This document shows, piece after piece, positions 9,695 through 18,469 of a stretch of 39,679 bases of DNA. The notes beneath the pieces were generated by a model that saw nothing but the letters and a program-made list of their open reading frames with translations, did no database searches and had not been told where the DNA came from. The position numbers and the translations under genes were made by a program. The stretch is from an uncultured Ruminococcus sp. Its GTDB lineage: Bacteria > Bacillota > Clostridia > Oscillospirales > Acutalibacteraceae. Numbering within the stretch: position 1 is the stretch's first letter; the number at the start of each line of letters is the position of its first letter. The stretch lies in NCBI GenBank assembly GCA_905235715.1, contig CAJONB010000005.1:1-39679 (forward strand). The letters are read 5' to 3'.

Positions 9695-10327
9695 ATGAAA
9701 CTTATCCTTTTAGGCGCTCCCGGTGCGGGCAAAGGCACACAAGCCGCCGTCATCAGTGAACGCTTGAATATTCCCCAAATCAGCACGGGTAACATCATCC
9801 GTGCCGCGCTGAAAAGCGGTACAGAGATGGGCTTGAAGGCAAAGTCTTTCATCGACGCGGGTCAGCTCGTTCCCGATGAGGTCGTTATCGGCATCATCAG
9901 AGAACGCCTGGCTGAGGACGACTGCAAAGCCGGCTTCATCCTCGACGGCTTCCCCCGCACCATCCCCCAGGCCGAGGCTCTGGACGAGATGGGCATTGAG
10001 ATCGACAAGGTTATCGACATCGAGGTAGCCGACGACGTCATCATCAGCCGCCTGTCCGGACGCCGCGTGTGTGAAAAATGCGGCAGACCCTATCATATCG
10101 AAAGCTTAAAGCCGAAGGTAGAGGGTGTTTGCGATGATTGCACAGGCGCCCTTGTTCAGCGCAAGGACGACCATCCTGATACAGTCAAGGCGAGGCTCGA
10201 AATCTATCATAAGGAAACCGAGCCCCTCAAGGACTATTATGAGAAGCAGGGCAAGCTGTATGTCGTGGAGGGTATGAACTCCGTCGAGGATACAACCGCC
10301 CTGACCATGAAAGCGCTCGAGGCTTAA
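9695..10327 (+). CDS. adk: Adenylate kinase, zinc-lid type
   Basis: Catalyses ATP + AMP to 2 ADP in the cytoplasm; 210 residues. P-loop GAPGAGKGTQ at residues 7-16, AMP-binding ISTG near residue 29 and DGFPRT near residue 84. The LID domain carries a zinc cluster, CEKC about 20 residues before CDDC, as in many Gram-positives. It lies in the common secY-adk-map arrangement, two bases before map. Confidence 0.99.
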   Translation: MKLILLGAPGAGKGTQAAVISERLNIPQISTGNIIRAALKSGTEMGLKAKSFIDAGQLVPDEVVIGIIRERLAEDDCKAGFILDGFPRTIPQAEALDEMGIEIDKVIDIEVADDVIISRLSGRRVCEKCGRPYHIESLKPKVEGVCDDCTGALVQRKDDHPDTVKARLEIYHKETEPLKDYYEKQGKLYVVEGMNSVEDTTALTMKALEA

Positions 10328-10329
10328 GC

Positions 10330-11082
10330 ATGATTGTTGTCAAGACCGCACGCGAAATCAGATTAATGCAGGACGCGTGTACGCTGTCCGCGCGGGCATT
10401 AAAGCTCGCGGGAGAGATGGTCGAGCCGGGCGTGTCAACCTATGAGATTGACACAGCTGTCAGAAAGTTTATCGAGGGTGAGGGCGGCGTGCCCTCCACC
10501 CTCGGTTACGAAGGCTATCCGGCGAGCAGCTGTATCTCCGTCAACAGCGTGGTAGTCCATGGCATACCGAGCAAAAAGACAATCCTGAAAAGCGGCGATA
10601 TCGTTTCGATAGACATTATGGCGGGCATGCACGGGTTTCACGGCGACAACGCCTACACCTATGCCTGCGGCGATATCAGCAAGGAGGCTCAGGCACTCCT
10701 TGACGCGACGAAGGAAAGTCTTTACGAGGGAATCAAGGCGGCGCAGGCCGGCAATCGCACCGGCGATATCGGCAGCGCTGTGCAAAGGTATGTCGAAGCT
10801 CGCAGTTACGGGGTGGTACGGAATTTTACCGGCCACGGCGTAGGTGCGAATCTGCATGAAGAACCCAGTGTACCCAACTACGGTACTCCTGGAAGAGGTC
10901 CCCGCCTCTTACCGGGCATGACAATCGCAATCGAACCGATGATAACGCAGGGTGATTATCATACGAGGATACTCAAGGACGGCTGGACCGCCGTAACCGT
11001 TGACGGTTCACCTGCCGCGCATTTTGAGCATACCGTGTGTATTACGCCCGACGGCCCCGTCATTATGACGCAGCTTAAGTAG
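10330..11082 (+). CDS. map: Methionine aminopeptidase, type I
   Basis: Removes the initiator methionine from nascent proteins, using two metal ions. 250 residues. The metal ligands are in place: the two Asp in DIMAGMHGFHGD (about residues 97 and 108), His in TGHGVG, Glu in AIEPM and Glu in AHFEHTVCI. HGIPS near residue 77 is the substrate-side histidine region. Confidence 0.98.
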   Translation: MIVVKTAREIRLMQDACTLSARALKLAGEMVEPGVSTYEIDTAVRKFIEGEGGVPSTLGYEGYPASSCISVNSVVVHGIPSKKTILKSGDIVSIDIMAGMHGFHGDNAYTYACGDISKEAQALLDATKESLYEGIKAAQAGNRTGDIGSAVQRYVEARSYGVVRNFTGHGVGANLHEEPSVPNYGTPGRGPRLLPGMTIAIEPMITQGDYHTRILKDGWTAVTVDGSPAAHFEHTVCITPDGPVIMTQLK

Positions 11083-11091
11083 AGGTGCGTG

Positions 11092-11328
11092 ATGGAAATA
11101 ACGAGGGGCAGCGTCGTTATCGCAAAGGCAGGACGCGACAAGGGCAGAGCCTTTGTGGTGGTTGACTTACCGGATTGCAGAACGGCGTTGATTGCGGACG
11201 GAAAAACCCGTCCGTTAGAGCGCCCGAAGCGTAAGAATATCATCCATCTGCAGGCGACAGCCTTACAGGTCGATTGCATAAAAACCAACCGACAACTGCG
11301 AATTATTCTGAATAATGACATTTCATAG
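11092..11328 (+). CDS. KOW-domain RNA-binding protein (L14e/L6e/L27e-like)
   Basis: A 78-residue protein with a KOW-like turn (GSVVIAKAGRDKGRAFVVV) near the start and a basic middle (RPLERPKRKN). Clostridia commonly have such a gene between map and infA. The family is annotated as RNA-binding and its exact job is not known. The ATG at 11092 is preferred to the GTG at 11089 because the GAGGTG site ends only one base before the GTG. Confidence 0.85.
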   Translation: MEITRGSVVIAKAGRDKGRAFVVVDLPDCRTALIADGKTRPLERPKRKNIIHLQATALQVDCIKTNRQLRIILNNDIS

Positions 11329-11339
11329 GAGGTTAAGTT

Positions 11340-11558
11340 ATGTCCAAGCAGGACGTTATCGAGATTGAGGGTATCGTAACGGAGGCTCTCCCGAACGCGC
11401 AGTTCACCGTAGAGCTCCCCAACGGCCACAAAATTCTGGCCGTTATCTCAGGCAAGCTGAGAATGAATTTTATCCGGATTCTCCCGGGCGACAAGGTCAC
11501 CGTAGAGATGTCACCCTACGATCTCACCCGCGGCAGAATCACTTGGAGAACAAAGTAG
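11340..11558 (+). CDS. infA: Translation initiation factor IF-1
   Basis: 72-residue OB-fold protein that binds the 30S A-site during initiation. Nearly canonical throughout: [20 protein letters not shown], then [20 protein letters not shown], ending in [10 protein letters not shown] good AGGAGG site precedes it. Confidence 0.99.
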   Translation: MSKQDVIEIEGIVTEALPNAQFTVELPNGHKILAVISGKLRMNFIRILPGDKVTVEMSPYDLTRGRITWRTK

Positions 11559-11612
11559 GCGAAGCCTACAACTGCATTTACTGATTCAACACTAAGGAAA
11601 GGAATGATATTT

Positions 11613-11726
11613 GTGAAAGTCAGACCTTCAGTAAAGAAAATGTGTGAGAAGTGCAAGATTATCAAGAGAAAAGGTAAAGTTATGGTAATCTGCGAGAACC
11701 CCAAGCACAAGCAGCGTCAGGGATAA
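11613..11726 (+). CDS. rpmJ: 50S ribosomal protein L36, zinc form
   Basis: A 37-residue gene with GTG start at 11613, [20 protein letters not shown] at the N-terminus and [12 protein letters not shown] at the end. The zinc ligands C-X2-C, then C and H, are all present. It lies in the usual place between infA and rpsM. Confidence 0.98.
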   Translation: MKVRPSVKKMCEKCKIIKRKGKVMVICENPKHKQRQG

Positions 11727-11741
11727 GCTCCCAATGCTCGC

Positions 11742-11799
11742 AGTGAAGCGTTAAGAGTGAACAGTTAAGAGTGAAGGGCGGGACACCCGCACCCGGTAC
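11742..11799 (+). repeat. Dispersed hairpin repeat, copy 2 (between rpmJ and rpsM)
   Basis: It shows the same architecture as copy 1: an AGTGAAG...AAGAGTGAA arm with an internal direct repeat, a hairpin (GGGCGGG ACA CCCGC) and a CCCGGTAC end. The upstream words GCTCGCA and AGTGAAG are also shared with copy 1. It splits the operon before rpsM with no obvious promoter downstream. Confidence 0.7.
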
Positions 11800-11867
11800 T
11801 GACTGTCACTCAAGGTTCAGCTTCTCAAAACTACTAATTATTTTAATCTAAATGGAGGTGCATTTTA

Positions 11868-12236
11868 ATGGCTCGTATAGCAGGTGTTGACTTACCCCGT
11901 GATAAGAGAGTCGAAATCGGACTCACCTATATCTACGGTATCGGTCGTAAAACTGCCACAGACATTATTGCAGCAACCGGTGTAAATCCCGACACGCGTG
12001 TGCGCGATCTCACCGAAGAAGACGTATCAAAACTCAGAGAATATATTGACCATAACTGCCGCGTTGAAGGCGACCTCCGTCGTGATGTTGCTTTTGATAT
12101 CAAGAGACTCATCGAAATCGGTAGTTACCGCGGCGTTAGACATAGAAAAGGTCTCCCCGTAAGAGGCCAGCGCAGCAAGACCAATGCGAGAACCCGCAAA
12201 GGCCCGCGCAAGACTATGGCTAACAAGAAGAAGTAA
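11868..12236 (+). CDS. rpsM: 30S ribosomal protein S13
   Basis: Small-subunit head protein; 122 residues. It opens [22 protein letters not shown] and ends with the basic tail [15 protein letters not shown] that touches P-site tRNA. Strong GGAGGTG ribosome binding site. Confidence 0.99.
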   Translation: MARIAGVDLPRDKRVEIGLTYIYGIGRKTATDIIAATGVNPDTRVRDLTEEDVSKLREYIDHNCRVEGDLRRDVAFDIKRLIEIGSYRGVRHRKGLPVRGQRSKTNARTRKGPRKTMANKKK

Positions 12237-12251
12237 GGAGGGCGATAATCA

Positions 12252-12653
12252 ATGGCAGTTAAAACAGGTAAAAAGACTCCTATCCGCCGTCGCCGTGAGA
12301 GAAAGAATATCGAAAAAGGCTCGGCTCATATCCAGTCTACGTTTAACAACACAATCGTAACTATATCCGACACACAGGGCAACGCGATTTCATGGGCTTC
12401 CGCCGGCGAGCTTGGCTTCCGCGGTTCCAGAAAGTCCACTCCCTTCGCCGCTCAGAGCGCTGCGGAAACAGCCGCCAGAGCTGCGATGGAGCATGGTATG
12501 AAGAGCGTTGAGGTCTTTGTCAAGGGCCCCGGCCAGGGTCGTGAGGCGGCTATCCGCGCACTGCAGACCGCAGGCCTCGAGGTCACCATGATCAAGGACG
12601 TTACCCCGATTCCCCACAACGGATGCCGTCCTCCCAAGAGAAGACGTGTATAA
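12252..12653 (+). CDS. rpsK: 30S ribosomal protein S11
   Basis: Platform protein of the small subunit; 133 residues. Blocks [27 protein letters not shown] and the C-terminal [16 protein letters not shown] are typical. Confidence 0.99.
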   Translation: MAVKTGKKTPIRRRRERKNIEKGSAHIQSTFNNTIVTISDTQGNAISWASAGELGFRGSRKSTPFAAQSAAETAARAAMEHGMKSVEVFVKGPGQGREAAIRALQTAGLEVTMIKDVTPIPHNGCRPPKRRRV

Positions 12654-12675
12654 AAGATTAAGGAGGATATAGATT

Positions 12676-13272
12676 ATGGCTAAGAATTCACAGCCGATTG
12701 CCAAGCGCTGCAGAGCGCTGGGCATTTCTCCCGCGGTTATGGGTTACTCCAAGAAGACTTCCAACCGTAACCCCGGCGGCAAAATGAGAAGAAAGCAGAG
12801 CGAGTACGGCGTTCAGCTGACCGAGAAGCAGAAGGTAAAATTTATCTACGGCGTTCTCGAAAAGCAGTTCAGAATGTACTATGAAAAGGCTGAAAAGATG
12901 GAAGGCAAGACAGGCGAGAACCTGCTCTCTCTCGTAGAGCGCAGACTCGACAACGTCGTCTACCGTCTCGGCTTAGCGGCTACCCGCCGCGAGGCGCGTC
13001 AGCTGACAAACCACGCTCACTTCACCGTCAACGGCAAGAAGGTCAATATTCCTTCCTATATCGTTAAGGTCGGCGATGTGATTGCGGTCTCCGACAAGTC
13101 GAAGGATACCGCCAGATTTAAGGCTCTCGTAGAAGGCGAAGCAACAGCCCTTACTCCCAAGTGGCTTGAAAAAACCGACAAGCTCAGCGGTAAGGTTATC
13201 GCGCTGCCCCAGCGTGACGACATCGACTATCCGGTCGAGGAACACCTCATCGTCGAGTTGTACTCCAAGTAA
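12676..13272 (+). CDS. rpsD: 30S ribosomal protein S4
   Basis: Primary 16S rRNA-binding protein; 198 residues, with the S4 RNA-binding domain at about residues 93-155 (RRLDNVVYRLGLAATRREARQ, split by the family's usual turns). The N-terminal region keeps only one cysteine, so this is the zinc-free form. Position before rpoA is standard. Confidence 0.98.
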   Translation: MAKNSQPIAKRCRALGISPAVMGYSKKTSNRNPGGKMRRKQSEYGVQLTEKQKVKFIYGVLEKQFRMYYEKAEKMEGKTGENLLSLVERRLDNVVYRLGLAATRREARQLTNHAHFTVNGKKVNIPSYIVKVGDVIAVSDKSKDTARFKALVEGEATALTPKWLEKTDKLSGKVIALPQRDDIDYPVEEHLIVELYSK

Positions 13273-13282
13273 TTTGTACGCC

Positions 13283-13300
13283 GACCGGTTTTTTCCGGTC
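13283..13300 (+). other. Small inverted repeat between rpsD and rpoA
   Basis: GACCGG and CCGGTC flank a loop of six T. The T run is in the loop rather than after the stem, so this is not a standard terminator. It may be a processing or attenuation hairpin, or chance. Confidence 0.4.
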
Positions 13301-13382
13301 TACGCGCCCCTATGCCGAGCATACGGGCAGCGCGGCGAAGTACGCTTTGCCCGCGCATAATAATTAAAGGAGGAATTCGCCA

Positions 13383-14336
13383 ATGATAGAGATAGAAAAA
13401 CCCAGAATTGATACAGAAGAGTTATCTTCCGACGGCAAGTACGGCAGATTTGTGGTTGAACCGTTAGAGCGCGGCTTCGGCAATACGCTCGGCAACTCGC
13501 TTCGCCGCGTACTGCTCTCCTCTCTCGAGGGCGTCGCCGTAACATCAATTAAGATAGATGGAGTTCTTCACGAATTCTCCACGATTCCCGGCGTAAAGGA
13601 AGACATTACCGAAATCGTCCTGAATATGAAGAGCTTGGTAGCAAAGCTCCATTCCAACGGTCCGAAAATCGTTGAGATTTCGGCGGAGGGTCCCTGTGAG
13701 GTGACCGCTGAGAGCATTAAGTGCGACAGCGAGGTTGAGATTCTCAACCCCGAGCTGCACATCGCTTCTCTCTCGGACGGCGCTTCGCTGAACATGGAGA
13801 TTACGCTTGATAAGGGCAGAGGCTACGTCCCCGCCGAGAAGAACAAGATGATCGCCGGTAATGAAATCATCGGTGTTCTGCCGGTCGATTCCATTTACAC
13901 GCCTGTCCTCAAGGTGAATTACACGGTGGACAACACCCGCGTCGGTCAGATTACCGACTACGATAAGCTGACCCTCAGCGTCTGGACCAACGGCGTTCTG
14001 AACGCGCAGGAGGCGGTTTCCTTAGCCGCCAAGGTTCTGTGCGAGCATCTTAATCTCTTTGTCAACCTTTCCGATAAAGGCTACAACACCGAGATTATGA
14101 TTGAGAAGGACGACAAGGGCAAGGAGAAGGTGCTTGAGATGACCATCGAAGAGCTCGACCTCTCCGTGCGCTCGTTCAACTGCCTCAAGCGCGCCGGTAT
14201 CAATACAGTAGAGGACCTTATCTCTAAGTCTGAGGAAGACATGATGAAGGTACGCAACCTCGGCCGCAAGTCGCTGGAAGAGGTTGTATTCAAGCTTGAT
14301 ACACTGGGCTTCAGCCTCCGCAAAGAGGACGAATAA
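13383..14336 (+). CDS. rpoA: RNA polymerase alpha subunit
   Basis: 317 residues. The N-terminal assembly domain (about residues 8-230) includes [21 protein letters not shown] linker follows, then the C-terminal domain (about residues 248-310) with its helix-hairpin-helix ([16 protein letters not shown]) that binds promoter UP elements and activators. It follows an AAAGGAGG site and precedes rplQ. Confidence 0.99.
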   Translation: MIEIEKPRIDTEELSSDGKYGRFVVEPLERGFGNTLGNSLRRVLLSSLEGVAVTSIKIDGVLHEFSTIPGVKEDITEIVLNMKSLVAKLHSNGPKIVEISAEGPCEVTAESIKCDSEVEILNPELHIASLSDGASLNMEITLDKGRGYVPAEKNKMIAGNEIIGVLPVDSIYTPVLKVNYTVDNTRVGQITDYDKLTLSVWTNGVLNAQEAVSLAAKVLCEHLNLFVNLSDKGYNTEIMIEKDDKGKEKVLEMTIEELDLSVRSFNCLKRAGINTVEDLISKSEEDMMKVRNLGRKSLEEVVFKLDTLGFSLRKEDE

Positions 14337-14377
14337 GCTCAGACGAATATTGACTAACCCGAAAGGAGTGAAGAATC

Positions 14378-14719
14378 ATGCCGGGTACAAGAAAACTGGG
14401 CAGAGCTACTGATGCGCGTCTTGCCATGCTCAGAGCTCTCGTAACATTCTTGCTCGAGAATGAAAGAATCGAAACAACTGTTTCTCGCGCGAAGGAAGTT
14501 TCTTCCCTGACCGAGAAGATGATTACAATTGCGAAGAAAGATACACTTGCCGCTAAAAGACAGGTAATGGCGTTCGTCACAAAAGAGGACGTCGCGACCA
14601 AGCTCTTTAAGGAGATTGCTCCCAGATACGCTGACCGCAACGGCGGTTACACCCGTATCACCAAGATCGGTCCCCGCCGCGGCGACGCAGCAGAGATGGC
14701 AATCATTGAGCTGATCTGA
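14378..14719 (+). CDS. rplQ: 50S ribosomal protein L17
   Basis: 113 residues, the last gene of the ribosomal super-operon. Recognised by [30 protein letters not shown] and [24 protein letters not shown], all typical. A strong terminator follows 17 bases after the stop. Confidence 0.99.
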   Translation: MPGTRKLGRATDARLAMLRALVTFLLENERIETTVSRAKEVSSLTEKMITIAKKDTLAAKRQVMAFVTKEDVATKLFKEIAPRYADRNGGYTRITKIGPRRGDAAEMAIIELI

Positions 14720-14736
14720 TTACGCTGATAAGATTC

Positions 14737-14766
14737 CGCCCCATCATCGATGGGGCGTTTCTTTTT
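14737..14766 (+). terminator. Intrinsic terminator of the ribosomal super-operon
   Basis: A nine-base-pair stem (CGCCCCATC at 14737-14745 with GATGGGGCG at 14749-14757) closes a three-base loop and is followed by TTTCTTTTT. This is a textbook rho-independent terminator. Confidence 0.93.
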
Positions 14767-14813
14767 AGTGAAGAGTGAAGAGTTGAGGAAAACGCTGATG
14801 CGTTTTGGAATAC
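14767..14813 (+). repeat. Dispersed hairpin repeat, copy 3
   Basis: AGTGAAGAGTGAAGAGTTGAG matches the arm of copy 1 almost exactly. It is followed by a hairpin with a different stem (AAAACGC TGAT GCGTTTT) and a GGAATAC end. A conserved arm with a changing hairpin defines the family. Confidence 0.72.
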
Positions 14814-14872
14814 AGGCGTTTGCGGAGCAAATCCTACGCTTGTTGTCGGCGCTTGCCGACGTCCCGAAAGCG

Positions 14873-14901
14873 AGCTTCCTTTGGCAAAGGGAGCTGTTTT
14901 T
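14873..14901 (+). terminator. Second hairpin with T run after rplQ
   Basis: An 11-bp stem (AGCTTCCTTTG with its partner CAAAGGGAGCT, one G-T pair) is followed by GTTTTT. It resembles the terminal hairpin of the inverted-repeat element at 20326 and may be a degenerate end of that family that now acts as a back-up terminator. Confidence 0.5.
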
Positions 14902-14963
14902 GTATGAGGAAGCCCTGATGTCTGCTATAATTTACAGAAAGTACTTTATTTTTTGTCGGAATG

Positions 14964-14972
14964 TGCTATAAT
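14964..14972 (+). promoter_or_regulatory. Extended -10 promoter (TGCTATAAT) for the cyclase gene
   Basis: A perfect extended -10 box lies 71 bases before the cyclase start. The -35 region (TTTATT, spacer about 16) is weak. A second TGCTATAAT occurs at 14923-14931. Direct sequence evidence only. Confidence 0.5.
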
Positions 14973-15043
14973 ACATTTATAATAGGGTAGTTTATACTAT
15001 ATATAGTATTGGAACGCGGATGAAATCGAATGAGGTGTTGCAG

Positions 15044-15637
15044 ATGTTGATATATGATATTTCCCGGGAAATCCTGTCGGCTCCTGTATATGAGGGCGAC
15101 CCGAAGCCGTCGGTGCGGTTCCTTAAAAAGATTGAGGACGGCTCGATGTACAACCTTTCCTCCCTCAGCCTTTGCAACCACACCGGCACCCATATTGACG
15201 CGCCGCTGCATTTTGATGAAGAGGGCAAGGACATCGCTTCCCTCAGACTCTCGCAGTTCTACGGCAAATGCACCGTCGTCACGATTGAGGGCATCCTTAC
15301 GGGCGAGGACATGGAGCGGCTGCTGCCGCACTGTGAGCGCAGGCTGATTCTCCATTCGTCGGGCAGTGCTTATCTGTCTGTGTCCGCGGCGCGCGTGATT
15401 GCCGACAGCAATCTGGTGCTGATTGGCACCGACGCAATATCCATCGCGCCGCCCTTTGACGAATATATGCCCCATCTGGAGCTTGCCCGCGCGGGTGTCG
15501 CCGTGCTGGAGGGCTTGTATCTTGAGGGCGTTGAGGACGGTACCTATACGCTGTCGGCGTTCCCCTTAAAGGTTGATGGCGTTGAAGCGGCGCCGTGCAG
15601 AGCGGTTTTAATCGGAGAAACAAAGGGATATAATTAG
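15044..15637 (+). CDS. Cyclase-family metal-dependent hydrolase (kynurenine-formamidase-like)
   Basis: 197 residues. The family signature HTGTHIDAPLHF at residues 46-57 gives the His/His/Asp/His metal site of the cyclase superfamily, which includes bacterial kynurenine formamidase and isatin hydrolase. Later motifs fit (LIGTDAISI near 128, then a final substrate-side region). The start at 15044 (MLIYDISREI) is chosen because GAGGTG lies six bases before it. An in-frame ATG at 15020 lacks such a site. No tryptophan-catabolism genes are nearby, so the real substrate is unknown. Confidence 0.85.
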   Translation: MLIYDISREILSAPVYEGDPKPSVRFLKKIEDGSMYNLSSLSLCNHTGTHIDAPLHFDEEGKDIASLRLSQFYGKCTVVTIEGILTGEDMERLLPHCERRLILHSSGSAYLSVSAARVIADSNLVLIGTDAISIAPPFDEYMPHLELARAGVAVLEGLYLEGVEDGTYTLSAFPLKVDGVEAAPCRAVLIGETKGYN

Positions 15638-15690
15638 TTAATGGTTGGTAGTTATTACCGGCTTCTTACAATTACTTTCAGAGGTATGCT

Positions 15691-17820
15691 ATGAAACGAA
15701 TTTTTGCCGCGATATTGACGGCAGTATTACTGGCGGCGGTATGTCTGACGCTGACGGGCTGTGATACGCCGCAGGTCAAGGTCGCGTCCATACTGAATCT
15801 GACAGATGGATTTAAGGGTACGCGCACCGTGACGGTGGTCTATCCGCTGTCGGCGGATATCGACGCCATCAAGGACGATATCATTGACAACAGCCCCGCA
15901 AATGAGGTTGAGGGCGCGACGTTCACCTATCTCGGAGCGACGGAAAACGGCTACAGCTTTGAGCTGAAATTCAGCTTTGATAATCTGACGGAATACGAAT
16001 CCGCGGTTTCCGCCGTAATCGGGCGCGACGCCAACGCCGTCCTTGCACGCAAAAGCACCGTCATGTTCAGCGGTACGCGTATCGCCGAGGACTTTGACGT
16101 CAGCGAGCTGATTGCATGGGTAGAGCGCACGACAAAGGACAATTCCTCCACAAAGGACTATACCTTCGATTGCTCCGATAACAAGGTGATTATCGGTTCG
16201 GATTCCTATGACTCCGCGTCCACCGTCAGTGTGAACGTGGGAAAGGGAATTCCGGTGAATTCAGTTGAAATCAAAACCTATAATGAAAAGGCGAATCTTC
16301 TGGGACGCACCTTTGACCGCAGCTTTGTCTTTTCGATTCCCGCCGACGACTATTCGGAAAATATACGGAAAATCAACGGATACTTTGAGAATCTGGTCGG
16401 TGAGGATGCGCTGATCAGCGATACCCACGAGGGCAACAACATTCTTTATACCGTCACCTTTGAGGGGCTGAGCCTGAGCGAGCTGGAAACGACAACGGCT
16501 TCGGTGCTGGACAGCGACGGCGTCAGCGTCTACTACGGCGATAAGGAGAATATGTCGACCCCGCTGTTTGAGGGCCGCGTACTGGAGGAAACCCTCGACA
16601 CGCTTTCCTTTAACGGGCCGTCCGGCAATCCGCCGACCCTGAAATACACCTACTCGCTCCCAACCAACGCGGTCAAGGGCGAGGGCGCATTGTACAAAGA
16701 GGGCAGCTGGGAGAGCGTCGGCACATGGGATGACGGCGCTTACCGTATGGAGGACGCGTCAGGACTGACCCATCTGCGGATTTTTGACGGCAGACAATAT
16801 TATATCGACGGGGTGAGCGTTGCGTTTGACAGCCTCGGCGACAATCGTTTCAGACGCACAACGTCATTCCTCTATCCCGTCGAAGACGGTTTTGAGGGAC
16901 CTGTCTATGCGACGAAGTTCTTCCAATCAAAGGGCGCGGAGACAAAGTCGGATAACGACGGCGAACACGTTCTTTGCTCTGTTATCTGCGAGGGCGAAAT
17001 CGACGACATCAACGCCTCGCTGGAAAATGTCTTCGGCAGCGGCAACTATATCGCCTATACCCGCAGCAACGGCTCGCTGTCGGATAAGACGACCTGTACC
17101 GATTACATCGACCTGCGCGATATTCTCAGCGTTGAGAACGCGGAGGTTCCGATGACCTATACTGCCTTTGCCGAAAACGGCGAAAATATCGTCACCGTTA
17201 CCAACAGCGGCGCCGAAACGGCGTACCGCGACAAGAGCAGCTCCGTCATGGAGGTCAAGGGCGCGGTTGCGGAATTCGGCTATCACGCTGTCATTCCCAA
17301 GGCGGGCAATATTATCCTTTATATTATCATCAGCGTGCTGCTGTTCGGAATCACGACGTTTGTGGCTTACCGGATGCTGTTGACGCCGGTTCGCAGAGAG
17401 CGTGCGGAGAATCGGCGCCGCAAAGCGGGAAACAATACCTCCGTGCAGGAGGAAGACCCCGTTCTGCCCGAGCTTCCTGACAACACACCTCCTTCCGCGC
17501 CGACCCAGACCACGACGTTCAGTATCTTTGAGCTGGGAGCTCTCAGCCGCAACAAAAAGTATGTGGATGAAATCAATCAGGACGTTGAAAAACGCATCCG
17601 TGCCGATAAGCAGCAAAAGCGCAAGAAAGAGCAGCGCCGCAAGGATAAGAAAGCCCACGGCAAAGAACAGCCCGCAGAGAACGCTCCCGATGACGGACTG
17701 CGGACGCAGGAGCTGCTCGATACCCTCGATCAGGCAACGAAGCAGGCGCCCGAAGAGGAAGGCACGACCGACCCGATGGAGCTGCTCAACCTGATGAATG
17801 AGGAGGAGCAGGATGATTAA
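15691..17820 (+). CDS. Lipoprotein of unknown function with a C-terminal membrane anchor and charged tail
   Basis: 709 residues, family not recognised. A type II signal peptide ends in LTGC with the lipid cysteine at residue 24. A long extracytoplasmic part of about 510 residues follows; it looks beta-rich. A single membrane span lies at about residues 540-562 (NIILYIIISVLLFGITTFVAY). The remaining 140 residues are cytoplasmic-looking: very basic then Lys/Glu-rich, probably coiled coil, with an acidic end. A protein both lipidated and membrane-spanning, with a charged tail, suggests a cell-envelope scaffold or sensor. It overlaps the HAD gene by eight bases. Confidence 0.8.
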   Translation: MKRIFAAILTAVLLAAVCLTLTGCDTPQVKVASILNLTDGFKGTRTVTVVYPLSADIDAIKDDIIDNSPANEVEGATFTYLGATENGYSFELKFSFDNLTEYESAVSAVIGRDANAVLARKSTVMFSGTRIAEDFDVSELIAWVERTTKDNSSTKDYTFDCSDNKVIIGSDSYDSASTVSVNVGKGIPVNSVEIKTYNEKANLLGRTFDRSFVFSIPADDYSENIRKINGYFENLVGEDALISDTHEGNNILYTVTFEGLSLSELETTTASVLDSDGVSVYYGDKENMSTPLFEGRVLEETLDTLSFNGPSGNPPTLKYTYSLPTNAVKGEGALYKEGSWESVGTWDDGAYRMEDASGLTHLRIFDGRQYYIDGVSVAFDSLGDNRFRRTTSFLYPVEDGFEGPVYATKFFQSKGAETKSDNDGEHVLCSVICEGEIDDINASLENVFGSGNYIAYTRSNGSLSDKTTCTDYIDLRDILSVENAEVPMTYTAFAENGENIVTVTNSGAETAYRDKSSSVMEVKGAVAEFGYHAVIPKAGNIILYIIISVLLFGITTFVAYRMLLTPVRRERAENRRRKAGNNTSVQEEDPVLPELPDNTPPSAPTQTTTFSIFELGALSRNKKYVDEINQDVEKRIRADKQQKRKKEQRRKDKKAHGKEQPAENAPDDGLRTQELLDTLDQATKQAPEEEGTTDPMELLNLMNEEEQDD

Positions 17821-18469
17821 GCTGGTTGCCTTTGACCTTGACGGCACGCTTGCGAATACCCTCGCCGACTTGGCAACCGCTGTGAACTACGCGCTGCAGC
17901 AGCATGGTCTGCCCGCCTATCCTGTTGAGGATTACCGCTATTTTGTCGGCAACGGCGTAGATAACCTGATGAGCGCGGTATTAAAGGAGCATGACACGCC
18001 GCAGCTTCGCGAGCAGATGAAAGCGGAATTTTCCGCCTATTATGCCAACCACAGCCTCGACCACACAACCGGTTATCCGGGAATGGGGGAGCTTTTGCGG
18101 GAGCTTGACCAAAGCGGCGTGATGACCGCTGTTATTTCCAACAAGCCGCACGCCTTTGTCCCCGCTATTTTAAAGAAGCTTTATCCCCGCCACAGCTTTA
18201 CCCTCGCGTGGGGACAGCAGCCGGATTTGCCCCGCAAGCCCGCCCCCGACGCGCTGCTGCGGGTACTGGAAAGCTGCGGCGCTGAGAGGGAAGAAACACT
18301 CTACGTCGGCGACAGCAACGTCGACGTCGCCTTTGCCCATAACGCGGGCGTGAAGGTCTGCGGCGTAAGCTGGGGTTTTCGCGGCGCAGAGGAGCTGCAT
18401 AACGCGGGCGCGGATATCGTCGTCGATACCGCGGAGGAATTGAGAGAAGTTATCAATGAACAAGCGTAA
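17813..18469 (+). CDS. HAD-superfamily phosphatase, phosphoglycolate-phosphatase-like
   Basis: 218 residues. The catalytic motif DLDGT is at residues 8-12, motif II is VISNKPH near residue 106, the motif III lysine sits in RKPAPD near residue 143, and motif IV is YVGDSNVD near residue 168. A helical cap lies between motifs I and II, typical of Gph/PpaX-like enzymes. The start at 17813 follows AGGAGGAG and overlaps the end of the lipoprotein gene. An in-frame start at 17798 would begin before this site. Substrate is not determinable from sequence. Confidence 0.88.
   Translation: MIKLVAFDLDGTLANTLADLATAVNYALQQHGLPAYPVEDYRYFVGNGVDNLMSAVLKEHDTPQLREQMKAEFSAYYANHSLDHTTGYPGMGELLRELDQSGVMTAVISNKPHAFVPAILKKLYPRHSFTLAWGQQPDLPRKPAPDALLRVLESCGAEREETLYVGDSNVDVAFAHNAGVKVCGVSWGFRGAEELHNAGADIVVDTAEELREVINEQA

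Noticed and set aside
13283..13300. Terminator between rpsD and rpoA
   Set aside because: The T run is in the loop, with no T tract after the stem.
14750..14971. A 73-codon open frame after rplQ
   Set aside because: It begins inside the terminator and crosses a dispersed repeat and another hairpin; composition is not protein-like.
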